64,000 bases of DNA from an uncultured Dehalococcoidia bacterium (GCA_958295935.1 OY282385.1:1426001-1490000), one strand, 5' to 3'. Positions 50,452-58,745 are shown, counted from the stretch's first letter. Translations and numbers: made by a program. Notes: generated by a model not told the origin, from the sequence alone.

Positions 50452-51477
50452 TCACGAACCATCCAAACGGGTAGCGAAACCGCCGAGCGCCGCAGCCGTA
50501 TACCGCACCAACGGAATCGCACGGGAATACTGCATACGAGTCGGCGCGATCATCCCCACCAGCCCGCCCGCCTGCCCCGGACTACCGTAACGGCACATGA
50601 CCACGCTGAACGTCCGCAGCGACTCGTGAGAATTCTCCGACCCGATGATCGCAGAAACCGAGCCGTCAGAGCCGGCCGCATCCGCAAGACCAACTATCGT
50701 ATCCGCATCCTCTATCGCCGCAAGAGCCATCCGACGACGCGCAGGGTGACCCGTCAGCTCCGGCTGATCGAACAGCCTCGAAAGGCCCTGCATACGAGTC
50801 TCCCGCACCGTCAAGTCATCGTGCTTCCGCAGCATCTCCAGCGCAGAATCCCGCACCTGACCCGCAAGAGCCTCGCCCCCGCCGATCTCGCACCCGGCAA
50901 TCTCCACCGCCGTCTTGCCTGCCAGAGCCTCATTCACCCGCTGGCGCGTAACGTCCATACCGCGAGCCGTCACCGGCTCCGACAACGTGATCAGATGACG
51001 ATAGACGCTAGCCTCCTGCAATATCAGCACCAGCATGACCACCATCTCGCGCAGCCGCACCAGCTCCACGCTCCTCACCGCAGCGCCGGAATCCCTCGGC
51101 GGAGTCGTGAACGCAAGCGTATTCAACAGAAACGCCAACGCAGAGGACGCCGCATCAGCCCAGCGGTCTATGTCCTCGACCGTAGGACCCAACTCCTCGT
51201 CCACCCGCCGCGCATCCACCGCCGCCGGCGCAACGTCCGGCTCGATAGAAAGCACGTAACGGCGGTAGCCGTGATCCGACGGCACCGCCCCGGACGACGC
51301 ATGAGGCCGAACCACGTAGCCGTCATACTCCAGCTCCGCAATCTCATTCCGCACCGTAGCCGAACTCACGTTCAGACCAGGCTTGCCCGCCACCGTCGAA
51401 GACGCCACCGGCGCGGCAGTACTAACGTACTCGTCGACGATCAGGTTCAGTATTTTGTTCTTTCGATCCGTCAGCAT
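50452..51477 (-). CDS. hrcA: Heat-inducible transcription repressor HrcA
   Basis: Represses chaperone operons by binding CIRCE. 341 residues from ATG 51477 (MLTDRKNKILNLIVDEYVST), matching the winged-helix N-terminus; the longer upstream frame adds unrelated residues. AAPVASSTVAG and VSSATVRNEIAELEYDGYVV (recognition helix) and the GAF-like middle domain (ending IIGSENSHESLRTFSVVMCR, YGSPGQAGGLVGMIAPTRM) are present. I found no CIRCE (TTAGCACTC-N9-GAGTGCTAA) upstream, so its target is probably elsewhere, perhaps at a separate grpE-dnaK locus. Confidence 0.94.
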   Translation of the reverse strand: MLTDRKNKILNLIVDEYVSTAAPVASSTVAGKPGLNVSSATVRNEIAELEYDGYVVRPHASSGAVPSDHGYRRYVLSIEPDVAPAAVDARRVDEELGPTVEDIDRWADAASSALAFLLNTLAFTTPPRDSGAAVRSVELVRLREMVVMLVLILQEASVYRHLITLSEPVTARGMDVTRQRVNEALAGKTAVEIAGCEIGGGEALAGQVRDSALEMLRKHDDLTVRETRMQGLSRLFDQPELTGHPARRRMALAAIEDADTIVGLADAAGSDGSVSAIIGSENSHESLRTFSVVMCRYGSPGQAGGLVGMIAPTRMQYSRAIPLVRYTAAALGGFATRLDGS

Positions 51478-51582
51478 GGCAAAGCTCGAACATCGCGACA
51501 ATCGATCCCCCCGGCGCACAAACCCCTACGACCAAATGATCGACCCGCCCTCCCCGTACCGGGGCCTCTCAAGCCAAAGTAT

Positions 51583-52276
51583 CGCAAACCGGCACGGACG
51601 ACCCGTCCCGCCGATTTGCAAAGTGTAAATAAAATATGCATCGGGCGCCTTGCATGGAACCTCCGAATGAGGGCCGGCCTTCAAGCGCGCCCCGCCTGAA
51701 ACGCTCTGGGCTCTGGCGCCCAAAACGACGCCGCCCCCCTCTGGCACCTAAAAAGAAGGAAACCTCACATGGAAATACGTTGGCTGGGCAGAGCATCCTT
51801 TCTCATCTCATCCGCCGTTGGAACAGTCATCACAGACCCCTTCCCCGAGGCCATCGCAGACCAACCGGACCAGGACCAACTCATAGCAGTTTACAGCCGA
51901 CAGACCGGCATCGTATCCAGTTTCCAAAACAAAATCACCACCATCGCCGGGCCTGGCGAGTACGAGGTATCCGGCATAAGCATACTCGGCATACCCACTC
52001 CGGCCGGAAACGGCGACGCCGACCGGCGGATATCAACCCACTACGTCATAAACGCCGACGGCATATCCGTATGCGCCCTCGGACTCATAGCAGCCATACC
52101 GGACGCACGCACCCTGCGAGCCACCGGAAACGTCGACGTCGTCCTCGCGCACGCCCACCCCGACAGCCCGCTCCCCGCCGAGCAACTCGCCGCGGCCGTC
52201 AGGCTCATGGAACCCAAAATCGCCGCACCCACGGGATTCGACCCAGCCGCCGGCCAGCCGGGCCCTGAGCTCCGGC
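51583..52276 (+). repeat. Tandem duplication unit A (694 bp)
   Basis: Spans 186 bp of upstream sequence and the first 508 bp of the MBL-fold gene. It matches 52318-52988 with three substitutions and one about 28-bp length difference upstream, and six substitutions in the coding part. The left end (CGCAAACCGG) and right end (GAGCTCCGGC) abut unrelated or repeat sequence. Confidence 0.93.
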
Positions 52277-52290
52277 TCTGGCGCGTATAA
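51769..52290 (+). CDS. Metallo-beta-lactamase-fold protein, C-terminally truncated copy
   Basis: 173 residues, identical to the first 169 of the next gene and then ending LWRV where the duplication unit runs into a repeat. Family alignment by eye: WLGRASFLISS...TVITDPF and IAGPGEYEVSGISILGI match the small MBL-fold proteins common in Chloroflexota. The metal-binding HxHxDH region reads VYSRQTGIVSS, and the later His and Asp positions read CALGLIAA and APTGFDP. It therefore lacks every expected zinc ligand. ATG 51769 has AAGGA upstream. All differences from copy B are synonymous, hinting that this truncated copy has been under selection or gene conversion. Confidence 0.75.
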   Translation: MEIRWLGRASFLISSAVGTVITDPFPEAIADQPDQDQLIAVYSRQTGIVSSFQNKITTIAGPGEYEVSGISILGIPTPAGNGDADRRISTHYVINADGISVCALGLIAAIPDARTLRATGNVDVVLAHAHPDSPLPAEQLAAAVRLMEPKIAAPTGFDPAAGQPGPELRLWRV

Positions 52291-52317
52291 AAAAGCGCTC
52301 TGGCACCTGAAAAAAAG

Positions 52318-52988
52318 CGCAAACCGGCACGGACGACCCGTCCCGCCGATTTGCAAAGTGTAAATAAAATATCCATCGGGCGCCTTACATGAAACCTCCG
52401 AATGAGGGCCGGCCTTCAAGCGCGCCCCGCCTGAAACGCCACCCCCCCCCCTCTGGCACCTAGAAAAAAGGAAACCGCACATGGAAATACGTTGGCTGGG
52501 CAGAGCATCCTTTCTCATCTCATCCGCCGTTGGAACAGTCATCACAGACCCCTTCCCCGAGGCCATCGCAGACCAACCGGACCAGGACCAACTCATAGCA
52601 GTTTACAGCCGACAGACCGGCATCGTATCCAGTTTCCAAAACAAAATCACCACCATAGCCGGGCCTGGCGAGTACGAGGTATCCGGCATAAGCATACTCG
52701 GCATACCCACTCCGGCAGGAAACGGCGACGCCGACCGGCGGATATCAACCCACTACGTCATAAACGCCGACGGCATATCCGTATGCGCCCTCGGACTCAT
52801 AGCAGCCATACCGGACGCACGCACCCTGCGGGCCACCGGAAACGTCGACGTCGTTCTCGCGCACGCCCACCCCGACAGCCCCCTACCCGCCGAGCAACTC
52901 GCCGCGGCCGTCAGGCTCATGGAACCCAAAATCGCCGCACCCACGGGATTCGACCCAGCCGCCGGCCAGCCGGGCCCTGAGCTCCGGC
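52318..52988 (+). repeat. Tandem duplication unit B (671 bp)
   Basis: Second copy of the unit at 51583-52276. It is flanked on the left by two CTCTGGC repeats (52276, 52298) and continues on the right into the complete 3' end of the MBL-fold gene, so B is probably the parental copy. Confidence 0.93.
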
Positions 52989-53107
52989 GATTCATCGAAG
53001 AACTCGGCGCAAAGCCAGGTGATTCTGTACCTCGCCTCACCATCACCGCCGCAAACCTCCCCGAAGAAACGCGAGTCGCCATCCTGCAACCTAGGCCCCC
53101 CGCCTAA
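52481..53107 (+). CDS. Metallo-beta-lactamase-fold protein, full-length, metal ligands lost
   Basis: 208 residues, the usual size for the short MBL-fold hydrolases of this type. Beyond the shared part it has the normal C-terminus, RRFIEELGAKPGDSVPRLTI and TAANLPEETRVAILQPRP. As in copy A, the histidine/aspartate ligands of the fold are replaced, so zinc-dependent hydrolysis is unlikely; a binding or scaffold role is possible. The start ATG 52481 is preceded by AAAGGAAA. Divergent from hrcA and convergent with the stalk protein gene. Confidence 0.82.
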   Translation: MEIRWLGRASFLISSAVGTVITDPFPEAIADQPDQDQLIAVYSRQTGIVSSFQNKITTIAGPGEYEVSGISILGIPTPAGNGDADRRISTHYVINADGISVCALGLIAAIPDARTLRATGNVDVVLAHAHPDSPLPAEQLAAAVRLMEPKIAAPTGFDPAAGQPGPELRRFIEELGAKPGDSVPRLTITAANLPEETRVAILQPRPPA

Positions 53108-53175
53108 AATCTCTGGCACCTAGAAAAAACCCGCTCTGGCGCGTATAAAAAAGCCCTCTGGCACCTAGAAAAAAA

Positions 53176-53241
53176 ACTGTAATCGTCGATCGTAGCGTAG
53201 ATCAGCGTACGTCCGGCGGCGCTATCGACCCCGCAAAGGCC
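53176..53241. repeat. 66-bp captured copy of part of the stalk-protein gene
   Basis: Matches 53921-53987 inside the stalk gene with two substitutions and one single-base deletion (GTACGTCC for GTACCGTCC). It lies exactly between repeats at 53156 and 53242. The source encodes about residues 178-200 ([18 protein letters not shown]). The copy is outside any gene. Confidence 0.9.
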
Positions 53242-53253
53242 CTCTGGCACCTA

Positions 53254-53283
53254 GAAAAAAAGGGGCGGATCGTGATCCGCCCC
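53254..53283 (-). terminator. Intrinsic terminator of the stalk-protein gene
   Basis: On the minus strand GGGGCGGATC...GATCCGCCCC (53283-53262) forms a 10-bp perfect stem, followed by T8 (53261-53254). It lies 28 bp past the stop. The T-run is part of the repeat at 53242. The stem belongs to the same GGGGCGG..CCGCCCC palindrome type seen near 63.7 kb. Confidence 0.85.
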
Positions 53284-53311
53284 CCCTGATCAGCCCCCCG
53301 CCTGAATTCCT

Positions 53312-54517
53312 CTAGCCCCCTCTGGCACCTATAAAAAAGCGCCTAGAAAAAAGCGCTCTGGCACCTAAAAGAAGCGGCAGCGCCATGATCCACAGCACGC
53401 CTGCATTCGCCTGACCGCCGCCCGTCGACCCGCAGAAGCCCCCGCCCTCCGGCTCCGGCGTTGGAGTCACCGTCGGAGGAACCCGCGTAGCCGTCGGAAC
53501 CGGCGTTGGCGTCGGAGTCGGGATCGGCGTAGGCGAAGGCGTGAGAGCCAGCGTCGCGCTCACCGTCGCCGCAATATCGGGAATCGGCGTAGGCGTAGGC
53601 GTAGGCGTAAACGTCGCCGTCGCCGTCGGAACCGGAGTCGGAGTCCGGGTAGGCTCCGGAGTCGCAGTCGCAGTCGGAGTCAGCGTAGGCGTAAGCGTAG
53701 GCGTCAACGTCGGCGTCAACGTCGGCGTAGGCGTAGGCGTAGGCAGCGCAGGAAACAGCACGATGAGATCAGCCCGGTTCTCCCCCGGCGTGAACTTATA
53801 CGGCTGGAGCGACTGATACGTACCCGCTATGAAGAAATCCACGTCCAGCCCCCCGAACCGCTCCTCCACAGGATTCAGCACCAGCGTGAAGCGCCCATCC
53901 GCAATCGGAATCACCTCGGAACTGTAATCATCGATCGTAGCGTAGATCAGCGTACCGTCCGGCGGCGCTATCGACCCTGCAAAGGCCACGCCCGAAAGGA
54001 ACGCCGGATCCAGCACGACCGGCGTTGCCGTCGGCGTGAACGTACTCGTCGGAGTCGGCTGAGGACCCGCCGCAAAGTTCAGGTCCAGGGTCCGCGATAT
54101 CGGAAGGCCCCATGGGCACGTCAGGCACGCCGCACCCGTAGACGGATTCAGAGGCGCAAAGATCTGATCCGCCTGGTCGGCCTTGATCTGATCCTCCAAC
54201 CAGAACTCGATGATTCCGCCTTCCGCCTCCGCCGCAGGCCCGATGGTCAGTGCGTAGCGCCCCGGAGCCACACCCCGGTCCCCAGCCCCCACCAGCGCAG
54301 CAGGCGACCTGTAATCCCCCACCCGCGCCGTGATCCTCAGACCGCTCGGCGCCGGCTCCCCCGCGATCGTAACCGCACCGATGTAGACCACCGCGCGAAA
54401 GCGCGGCAGGTCCCCCTGAGCCGTAGTGGTACGAGCCGACGTGAACGCAAAAACCCCGCCGGCTATCGCCATCGAAATCAACGCGACCGCCGCCAGTCTC
54501 AGCTTCAAAGCGAACAT
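53312..54517 (-). CDS. Secreted Thr-Pro-rich stalk protein with C-terminal membrane anchor
   Basis: 401 residues. A signal peptide ([20 protein letters not shown]) is followed by two related beta-sandwich-like domains of about 110 residues, each opening with an [12 protein letters not shown]-type strand and an Arg/Ile-rich 'TARVGDY / [10 protein letters not shown]' segment. A linker [12 protein letters not shown] separates them. A long stalk then runs about 100 residues of Thr-Pro with Val and Ala ([14 protein letters not shown] and variants). A glycine patch ([11 protein letters not shown]) precedes the membrane helix [14 protein letters not shown] and a short basic tail, [14 protein letters not shown]. 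The tail is encoded by two copies of the local repeat. Probably an envelope-anchored adhesin or spacer. Confidence 0.8.
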   Translation of the reverse strand: MFALKLRLAAVALISMAIAGGVFAFTSARTTTAQGDLPRFRAVVYIGAVTIAGEPAPSGLRITARVGDYRSPAALVGAGDRGVAPGRYALTIGPAAEAEGGIIEFWLEDQIKADQADQIFAPLNPSTGAACLTCPWGLPISRTLDLNFAAGPQPTPTSTFTPTATPVVLDPAFLSGVAFAGSIAPPDGTLIYATIDDYSSEVIPIADGRFTLVLNPVEERFGGLDVDFFIAGTYQSLQPYKFTPGENRADLIVLFPALPTPTPTPTLTPTLTPTLTPTLTPTATATPEPTRTPTPVPTATATFTPTPTPTPIPDIAATVSATLALTPSPTPIPTPTPTPVPTATRVPPTVTPTPEPEGGGFCGSTGGGQANAGVLWIMALPLLLGARALFSRRFFIGARGG

Positions 54518-54905
54518 CCCTTCACCAAGGCTCGAACCCCCGGTATCAAAAGTGCCAGATCACACATAAGCCTACCATGATCCCAGCCCCTCTTACACAC
54601 TACGCGCAACGCTCCATTCGCACATTCCCGCGCCGCCCTGCTCCCCTCCGCGCAACCCCCTATTCCCACTGCCCTCCCCGCCTGTCTGCTCGACCGAACC
54701 ACGCCGCCCGCGTCACCGCGTAGGCCGCCCTTCGCGAACCGCCCTCTCCCCGATGCACCGTGATTCTCGGGATTCCCATGACCATGACCGGGATGCTCAT
54801 CGACACCGCCCCCTCCTAATCATCCCTATCGCCAAAATCATACGAATCACAGTTCAGACACCAGCCGCCTCGCCGGGCATCCCGTCACGCAGCTACAAAG
54901 AAAAA
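54518..54905. other. Intergenic region upstream of the stalk gene, with a dispersed repeat
   Basis: No gene. 54721-54750 holds a decayed member of the GTAGG..GCCCTTCGCGAACCGCCCT palindrome family. The 40-bp repeat at 54821-54860 is listed separately. No convincing promoter for the stalk gene was found. Confidence 0.5.
54821..54860. repeat. Dispersed 40-bp repeat, copy 1
   Basis: CATCCCTATCGCCAAAATCA continuing TACGAATCACAGTTCAGACA. It matches 63789-63828 at 35 of 40 positions. Both copies lie just past the terminator of a minus-strand gene. Confidence 0.85.
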
Positions 54906-54930
54906 CGCCCCCGGCGCTGAGCCGGGGGCG
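54906..54930 (-). terminator. Intrinsic terminator of the large surface-protein gene
   Basis: CGCCCCCGGC (54906-54915), a 5-nt loop, and GCCGGGGGCG (54921-54930) form a perfect 10-bp stem. On the minus strand it is followed by TTTTTCTTT. It lies 68 bp past the stop codon. Confidence 0.92.
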
Positions 54931-54997
54931 TCTCTCTGGCCATCCCTGCCTCCCCCCAAGGAGGAAGGGGGAAGGGCAGACATGGGTTGTTGTTGCT

Positions 54998-57900
54998 CTA
55001 CGGGGCTATGTCAGGCAGCGAGCCGTCGTTCTGAGGAACGATGAAGACCCATACGCCGTCACCGAACTTCAGCGCGTCCGCGCTCCTGCCGAGCTCTATC
55101 TCCATGTACCTCTGCGACGTCGAGTCGAACCGGTACGCCTTTCGTGCGTCCACCGAGGCGAAGTACCTGTCAGCGCCCACGGTGCTGGCGCCAGACGTGC
55201 CCTCCGTGTTCTCACGGGTCGGGTCGATCACGCCCACGAAGTTCCATCCGCTCGCGACCGGGATCGACATCACCTCAGGAACCTGGCCGCTGGCAGCAAC
55301 CGGACCCGTCAGGGAAACGCCCTGAGGCTTGAAGTTCGTCGTGTGCACCCAGTAGCCGCTGCGTGAGCTCACCTGGCGCAGAGGCGTCGTGCTCGTGCTC
55401 GTCCACACTCCCGAAATCGAGTCACGGGTAGCGATCCGCCACGGGCTGTCCTCATCCGTCGCATCGTACGTCACGATCTGAGTGATCCCAGAGTTCGTGA
55501 ACACCGTGTTGATGTCCGGGTCCATCGGGTCGGAAGGCAGCGATACCGCGTTCCAACCGAAGAACAGCGTCAACTTGAATTCCTTGCGGTCACGCACAGT
55601 CAGCGTGTAGCTCTCGTTCTCAGTCTTGTTGCCCGCCTGGTCCGTGGCCGAAGCCGTGACCTCTACGTCGCCAAGCGGAAGGTCCGAACTCGGTACGTAG
55701 AAGAAGAGCATGTTGTCAGCCGTCGCCAGCTTGCTCTCCACCAGGTCGCCTTCTTTCCTGACCGTATTCACCAACACGTCCGTGCCCAGGGTCGCGGTGT
55801 CTATGCTGACAACCTCGTCCCAACTCATCTGAACCGACGGACGACGCTGGCTGACCTGCACACTCACCGCTTCTCCGTCCGCATCCGTGCCGGTCTGCAA
55901 CTGCGGCCCCGTCTCGTCCAGGGTGAACTTCGTCGTGCCGAACTTGCCCTTCGTCGGGTCATCCGTTCCTGCGACTCGCACGTTCGAAGGTGAGGCGCCG
56001 TCGCGGGCGATCACCCGCACGGCAAGGTCACCCTCTTCTCTGCCAGCGCTCGTCGCGCCGTCGAAGACTGCCTCCCACACGTTGCCGCCCAGGCCGGTCG
56101 CACCCACTGTGCCCTCACAGTTGGTCTCTTCCGCACAGGCCTGGATGTCAGCGGTCGTGGTTGCCGTCGACTTCTCGCTCCAAATCTCCACTATCGGGCG
56201 CCTGGAAAGACCCTCGTCGGAAGATACACGGATCGTCATGTTCTTCTTCGTAAGGCTCGTCGGACCCTTGTTGCCCTCACCCGTGCCGGAACCGTCCGAC
56301 AACGAGATCGTGATCACAGGAGCAAGACCGTCCACCGCGTTTACCGAACCGGATCTCGTCGAGTTCCCCGCGCCGTCCTGGATCGGGCCGGTAACCCTGA
56401 TCCGAGGCGTGTCGTTCGAAGGAAGCTCCTCGTCAAGCGTCAGGTAGACGTTAGCCTTGTTGGCCTCCACGCTGGTCGGCACAAGCGGCGTGGCGTCATC
56501 CAGGATCACCTGAAGGTCATCCGGCTCCACGCCCGTAACGGCCCCGTCGAACCTCACCACTATCGCGGTGCGCCTGTTGGCCTTCTCGCCCGCCTCGAGT
56601 GGACCATCCTCCCCGTCGGGGTCTGTGGTCGCGTCCGCGTCGTCGAGGTAGACGCCCGTTCGCGCCGCCTCGATGACCGGGTTCTTCTGGTCAACGTTCA
56701 CCACGTGGTGCTGCACGCCGTCCATGGTGTCGGAAGCGTCCGAGTAACCGACGTTTCCGGCAAGGTCCTCGGCAACCATGATGAAGTCCACCATGTGGTT
56801 GACAGGCCGCTCGAAGTCGCCGCAACCATCTTGGCTAACGCCGCCGCCGCAAGGTATCGCGCCGGGGTTGATGTCCCAGATTACCGACTCGTCCCCATCA
56901 TCCGGAGAACCGTCGAATTCCAGGTCGTTGTCCTCGTTGTAGGCCTCCACGCCGCCGCCCTGTACGTCGTTTGCCTTCTGACCGGGCGCCGTGTTCGTTA
57001 TGGCCGGGTTGGCGTTTGTCATGTCGTCGGACTCGTCCACGTACAGCGTGATCATTCCGATGTCGAGCCCGGAGCCGCTGTCTCGCACGGTGCCCTCGAA
57101 GTCAGGGCTGCGGTCCTGCGTCGCCTCGTTGTGCTCAGGAGCAGCAACCACCGGCTGTGGCGCAGAAGTGTCTATCCGGAGGCTTGTGCTCACCGTCCTC
57201 GCTCGGGTCCCGGAGGTGGGAGTGGCGTCGCTGTACTTCACCGTCAGCCTGCCGGAGGTGCCAACGACCATCTTCGCGGCAACCTGGGCGTCCGCCGTGT
57301 CGGTCGGAGCCGCGGCTGGCACGGGGTCCAATTCCTCGTCCGGAGTAAGCCCGGCATCGCCCAGAACCTGGCTGCTGCGGCCGTCTTCGACCGCGTCAGG
57401 GTTGTCCAGGTAGAGCTCCACCTCGCCCTCGAACTTGCCGGTGGAGTTGCCGGTTTCCCAAAGCGCAAGCTTCACCTCGTCAGAGTTTGAGCCAGTGCCG
57501 CTGGCCTCCGACGATATGGTGACCTGCACCCAGTTCTTGCCGCTGGTGCTCCACTCGATCCAGAAATTATCCGTCTCGGCTGCTGCTTGGGGGTTGAATA
57601 TAATGACGAAGTCCTGAGATCCAAGCGAATTCACCGAGTTGACTATAAGTGTGTCAACACCGATCAAGGAAGCTGTTCTGACCTGCGCCGCGGTCTGCAC
57701 CGGGTTCTGAGCGGCGCCGTAAGAAGCAAACGTAGCCGGATCCCTACTGTAGAGCCTCACGTCATCCCGCAAGCCGGCCGGGCTGCCGCGCGTGTCAATA
57801 ATGCGCGTTGGAGGCACTACAGGGGGGCCATCGGATCCGGCGTTGTTCAAGGGGACGGTTATCGTCGCTCTAGAAGGAACGTCGGTCGCCACAGCCAAGG

Positions 57901-58255
57901 GGGTGGAATCGGTCGCCACGTCCGCGTCCGGGTCTACGACCGTGATGATGACGACGTTGGCGTCGTCCCGGATGGAGTTCTCGATGTTATCGTCCAGGAT
58001 CTCATTCTCGTCATCGTCCCAGGTGCCCGTCAACACCGTGGAGTAGAGAGAAGTGCCCGAACCCACGTACGCCCGGTCAGGATCGTAATCAGCCTTGCTC
58101 GGGCCGGACTCCGTCGTGAGGTTCGTGTACTTGTTGGTGAGGTAGATTTGGCCGGTTGTCGCGGCCTCCGCGCCCCGTTCCTGGATGCCCACCATCACCA
58201 CAGCGAACAGCGCGAGCGCTGCCAGAGCGGTTAACCATTTCGCTGAAAGCTTCAC
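54998..58255 (-). CDS. Large secreted Ig-like repeat (S-layer-like) surface protein
   Basis: 1085 residues from GTG 58255, preceded by AGGGGG; the longer open frame upstream is not signal-peptide-like. Signal peptide MKLSAKWLTALAALALFAVV ending near GAEA. The rest is acidic and rich in Asp, Thr, Gly and Ala, with cadherin/Ig-like segments: SGSGLDIGMITLYVDESDDM, RAYVGSGTSLYSTVL, RTAIVVRFDGAVTGVEPDDL, TASATDQAGNKTENESYTLT. The last 190 residues form a distinct domain beginning LFFGWNAVSLPSDPMDPDIN and repeating as SIPVASGWNFVGVIDPTREN, a fold seen at the C-terminus of many Chloroflexota exported proteins. No anchor or sorting signal is visible. Size and a strong promoter fit an abundant S-layer protein; that is inference. 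Confidence 0.8.
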   Translation of the reverse strand: MKLSAKWLTALAALALFAVVMVGIQERGAEAATTGQIYLTNKYTNLTTESGPSKADYDPDRAYVGSGTSLYSTVLTGTWDDDENEILDDNIENSIRDDANVVIITVVDPDADVATDSTPLAVATDVPSRATITVPLNNAGSDGPPVVPPTRIIDTRGSPAGLRDDVRLYSRDPATFASYGAAQNPVQTAAQVRTASLIGVDTLIVNSVNSLGSQDFVIIFNPQAAAETDNFWIEWSTSGKNWVQVTISSEASGTGSNSDEVKLALWETGNSTGKFEGEVELYLDNPDAVEDGRSSQVLGDAGLTPDEELDPVPAAAPTDTADAQVAAKMVVGTSGRLTVKYSDATPTSGTRARTVSTSLRIDTSAPQPVVAAPEHNEATQDRSPDFEGTVRDSGSGLDIGMITLYVDESDDMTNANPAITNTAPGQKANDVQGGGVEAYNEDNDLEFDGSPDDGDESVIWDINPGAIPCGGGVSQDGCGDFERPVNHMVDFIMVAEDLAGNVGYSDASDTMDGVQHHVVNVDQKNPVIEAARTGVYLDDADATTDPDGEDGPLEAGEKANRRTAIVVRFDGAVTGVEPDDLQVILDDATPLVPTSVEANKANVYLTLDEELPSNDTPRIRVTGPIQDGAGNSTRSGSVNAVDGLAPVITISLSDGSGTGEGNKGPTSLTKKNMTIRVSSDEGLSRRPIVEIWSEKSTATTTADIQACAEETNCEGTVGATGLGGNVWEAVFDGATSAGREEGDLAVRVIARDGASPSNVRVAGTDDPTKGKFGTTKFTLDETGPQLQTGTDADGEAVSVQVSQRRPSVQMSWDEVVSIDTATLGTDVLVNTVRKEGDLVESKLATADNMLFFYVPSSDLPLGDVEVTASATDQAGNKTENESYTLTVRDRKEFKLTLFFGWNAVSLPSDPMDPDINTVFTNSGITQIVTYDATDEDSPWRIATRDSISGVWTSTSTTPLRQVSSRSGYWVHTTNFKPQGVSLTGPVAASGQVPEVMSIPVASGWNFVGVIDPTRENTEGTSGASTVGADRYFASVDARKAYRFDSTSQRYMEIELGRSADALKFGDGVWVFIVPQNDGSLPDIAP

Positions 58256-58614
58256 AGCGTCAGTCCCCCTTGCTTGACCTGCCGTTGGCGTGTGTCCTTC
58301 ACCGCTCCGGTGGTCTGCTGCAGGATATCTACAGGTATTACCTGTTTGTCTGCCCATTTTTTGCTACGCCGTACCATCGCACGGCCGCCGGTTTGAATTC
58401 TAACGCCCCGCATACCCGGCCCGGCACGGCGCCAACCGGCGCGCGCACGCCCCCGACCGGCGGGACGAACTATCGCGATTCTTACACCGCAATAGTCACA
58501 GTGTCAACCTCATTCAGGCACACGCACCAACGCTTTCAGACCGACCCGGCGGTGGGGCCGGACGACCCTCGGCTCCGATGCGCTTGACCAAACAAACCCG
58601 AACTGCAACTGTGG
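58256..58614. other. Long leader region of the surface-protein gene
   Basis: About 360 bp between the stronger upstream promoter and the GTG start, with no gene. It is lower in GC than its surroundings near the promoters. If transcribed from 58615-58644 the mRNA would carry a long 5' UTR, a feature known for several S-layer transcripts. I could not recognise a riboswitch. Confidence 0.45.
58479..58507 (-). promoter_or_regulatory. Candidate proximal promoter of the surface-protein gene
   Basis: On the minus strand a perfect TTGACA (58507-58502), 17-bp spacer, then TAAGAA (58484-58479). The -35 is consensus; the -10 is poor. Confidence 0.4.
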
Positions 58615-58644
58615 AATATAAATCCGAGACTTCCAAAGTGTCAA
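58615..58644 (-). promoter_or_regulatory. Strong distal promoter of the surface-protein gene
   Basis: On the minus strand TTGACA (58644-58639), 18-bp spacer, TATATT (58620-58615): perfect -35 and a -10 with one mismatch. It would give a leader of about 350 nt before GTG 58255. Confidence 0.75.
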
Positions 58645-58745
58645 CGCAACTTCACCGCGCCTATACGCCAATTTCCTCCCCAAAAACACCGCGCCGCCCC
58701 CCCAACACAACCAAACGTACCCCCACGGACGAACCGCCCGAACCC

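Larger units (their letters stand above)
51711..53374. repeat. Interspersed array of CTCTGGCACCTAGAAAAAA repeats
   Basis: Near-copies start at 51711 (degenerate), 51739, 52276, 52298, 52451, 53111, 53134, 53156, 53242, 53320 and 53356, with a half copy at 53342. Two variants exist: CTCTGGCACCTA(G/T/A)AAAAA and CTCTGGCGCGTATAAAAAAG (52276, 53134). They separate the two MBL copies, the 66-bp captured fragment and the end of the stalk gene. On the minus strand the unit reads T6-7, CTAGGTGCCAGAG: a terminator T-tract followed by codons for Leu/Ile-Gly-Ala-Arg. It does not resemble a CRISPR because spacing ranges from about 20 to over 600 bp. Confidence 0.85.

Noticed and set aside
48974-51699. 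Two long plus-strand frames (48974-50437, 487 codons; 50434-51699, 421 codons)
   Set aside because: They lie opposite dnaJ/prmA and hrcA, are extremely rich in Arg, His, Pro and Thr, and have no recognisable domain; they are shadows of GC-rich third positions.
51478-51768. CIRCE operator upstream of hrcA
   Set aside because: Neither TTAGCACTC nor its partner half is present; the AT-rich patch TGTAAATAAAATAT is part of the duplicated unit and has no suitable -35.
51711-53374. CRISPR interpretation of the CTCTGGCACCTA repeats
   Set aside because: Spacers vary from 3 to over 600 bp, contain copies of adjacent genes, and no cas gene is present.
53541-53816. Periodic GGCGTAGGCGTAGGCGT sequence suggesting a repeat array or CRISPR
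   Set aside because: It is the coding sequence of the Thr-Pro stalk; the 6-bp periodicity follows the TP dipeptide.
56705-57490. 261-codon plus-strand frame within the surface-protein gene
   Set aside because: Antisense shadow; the minus frame has a signal peptide, Ig-like motifs, promoter and terminator.
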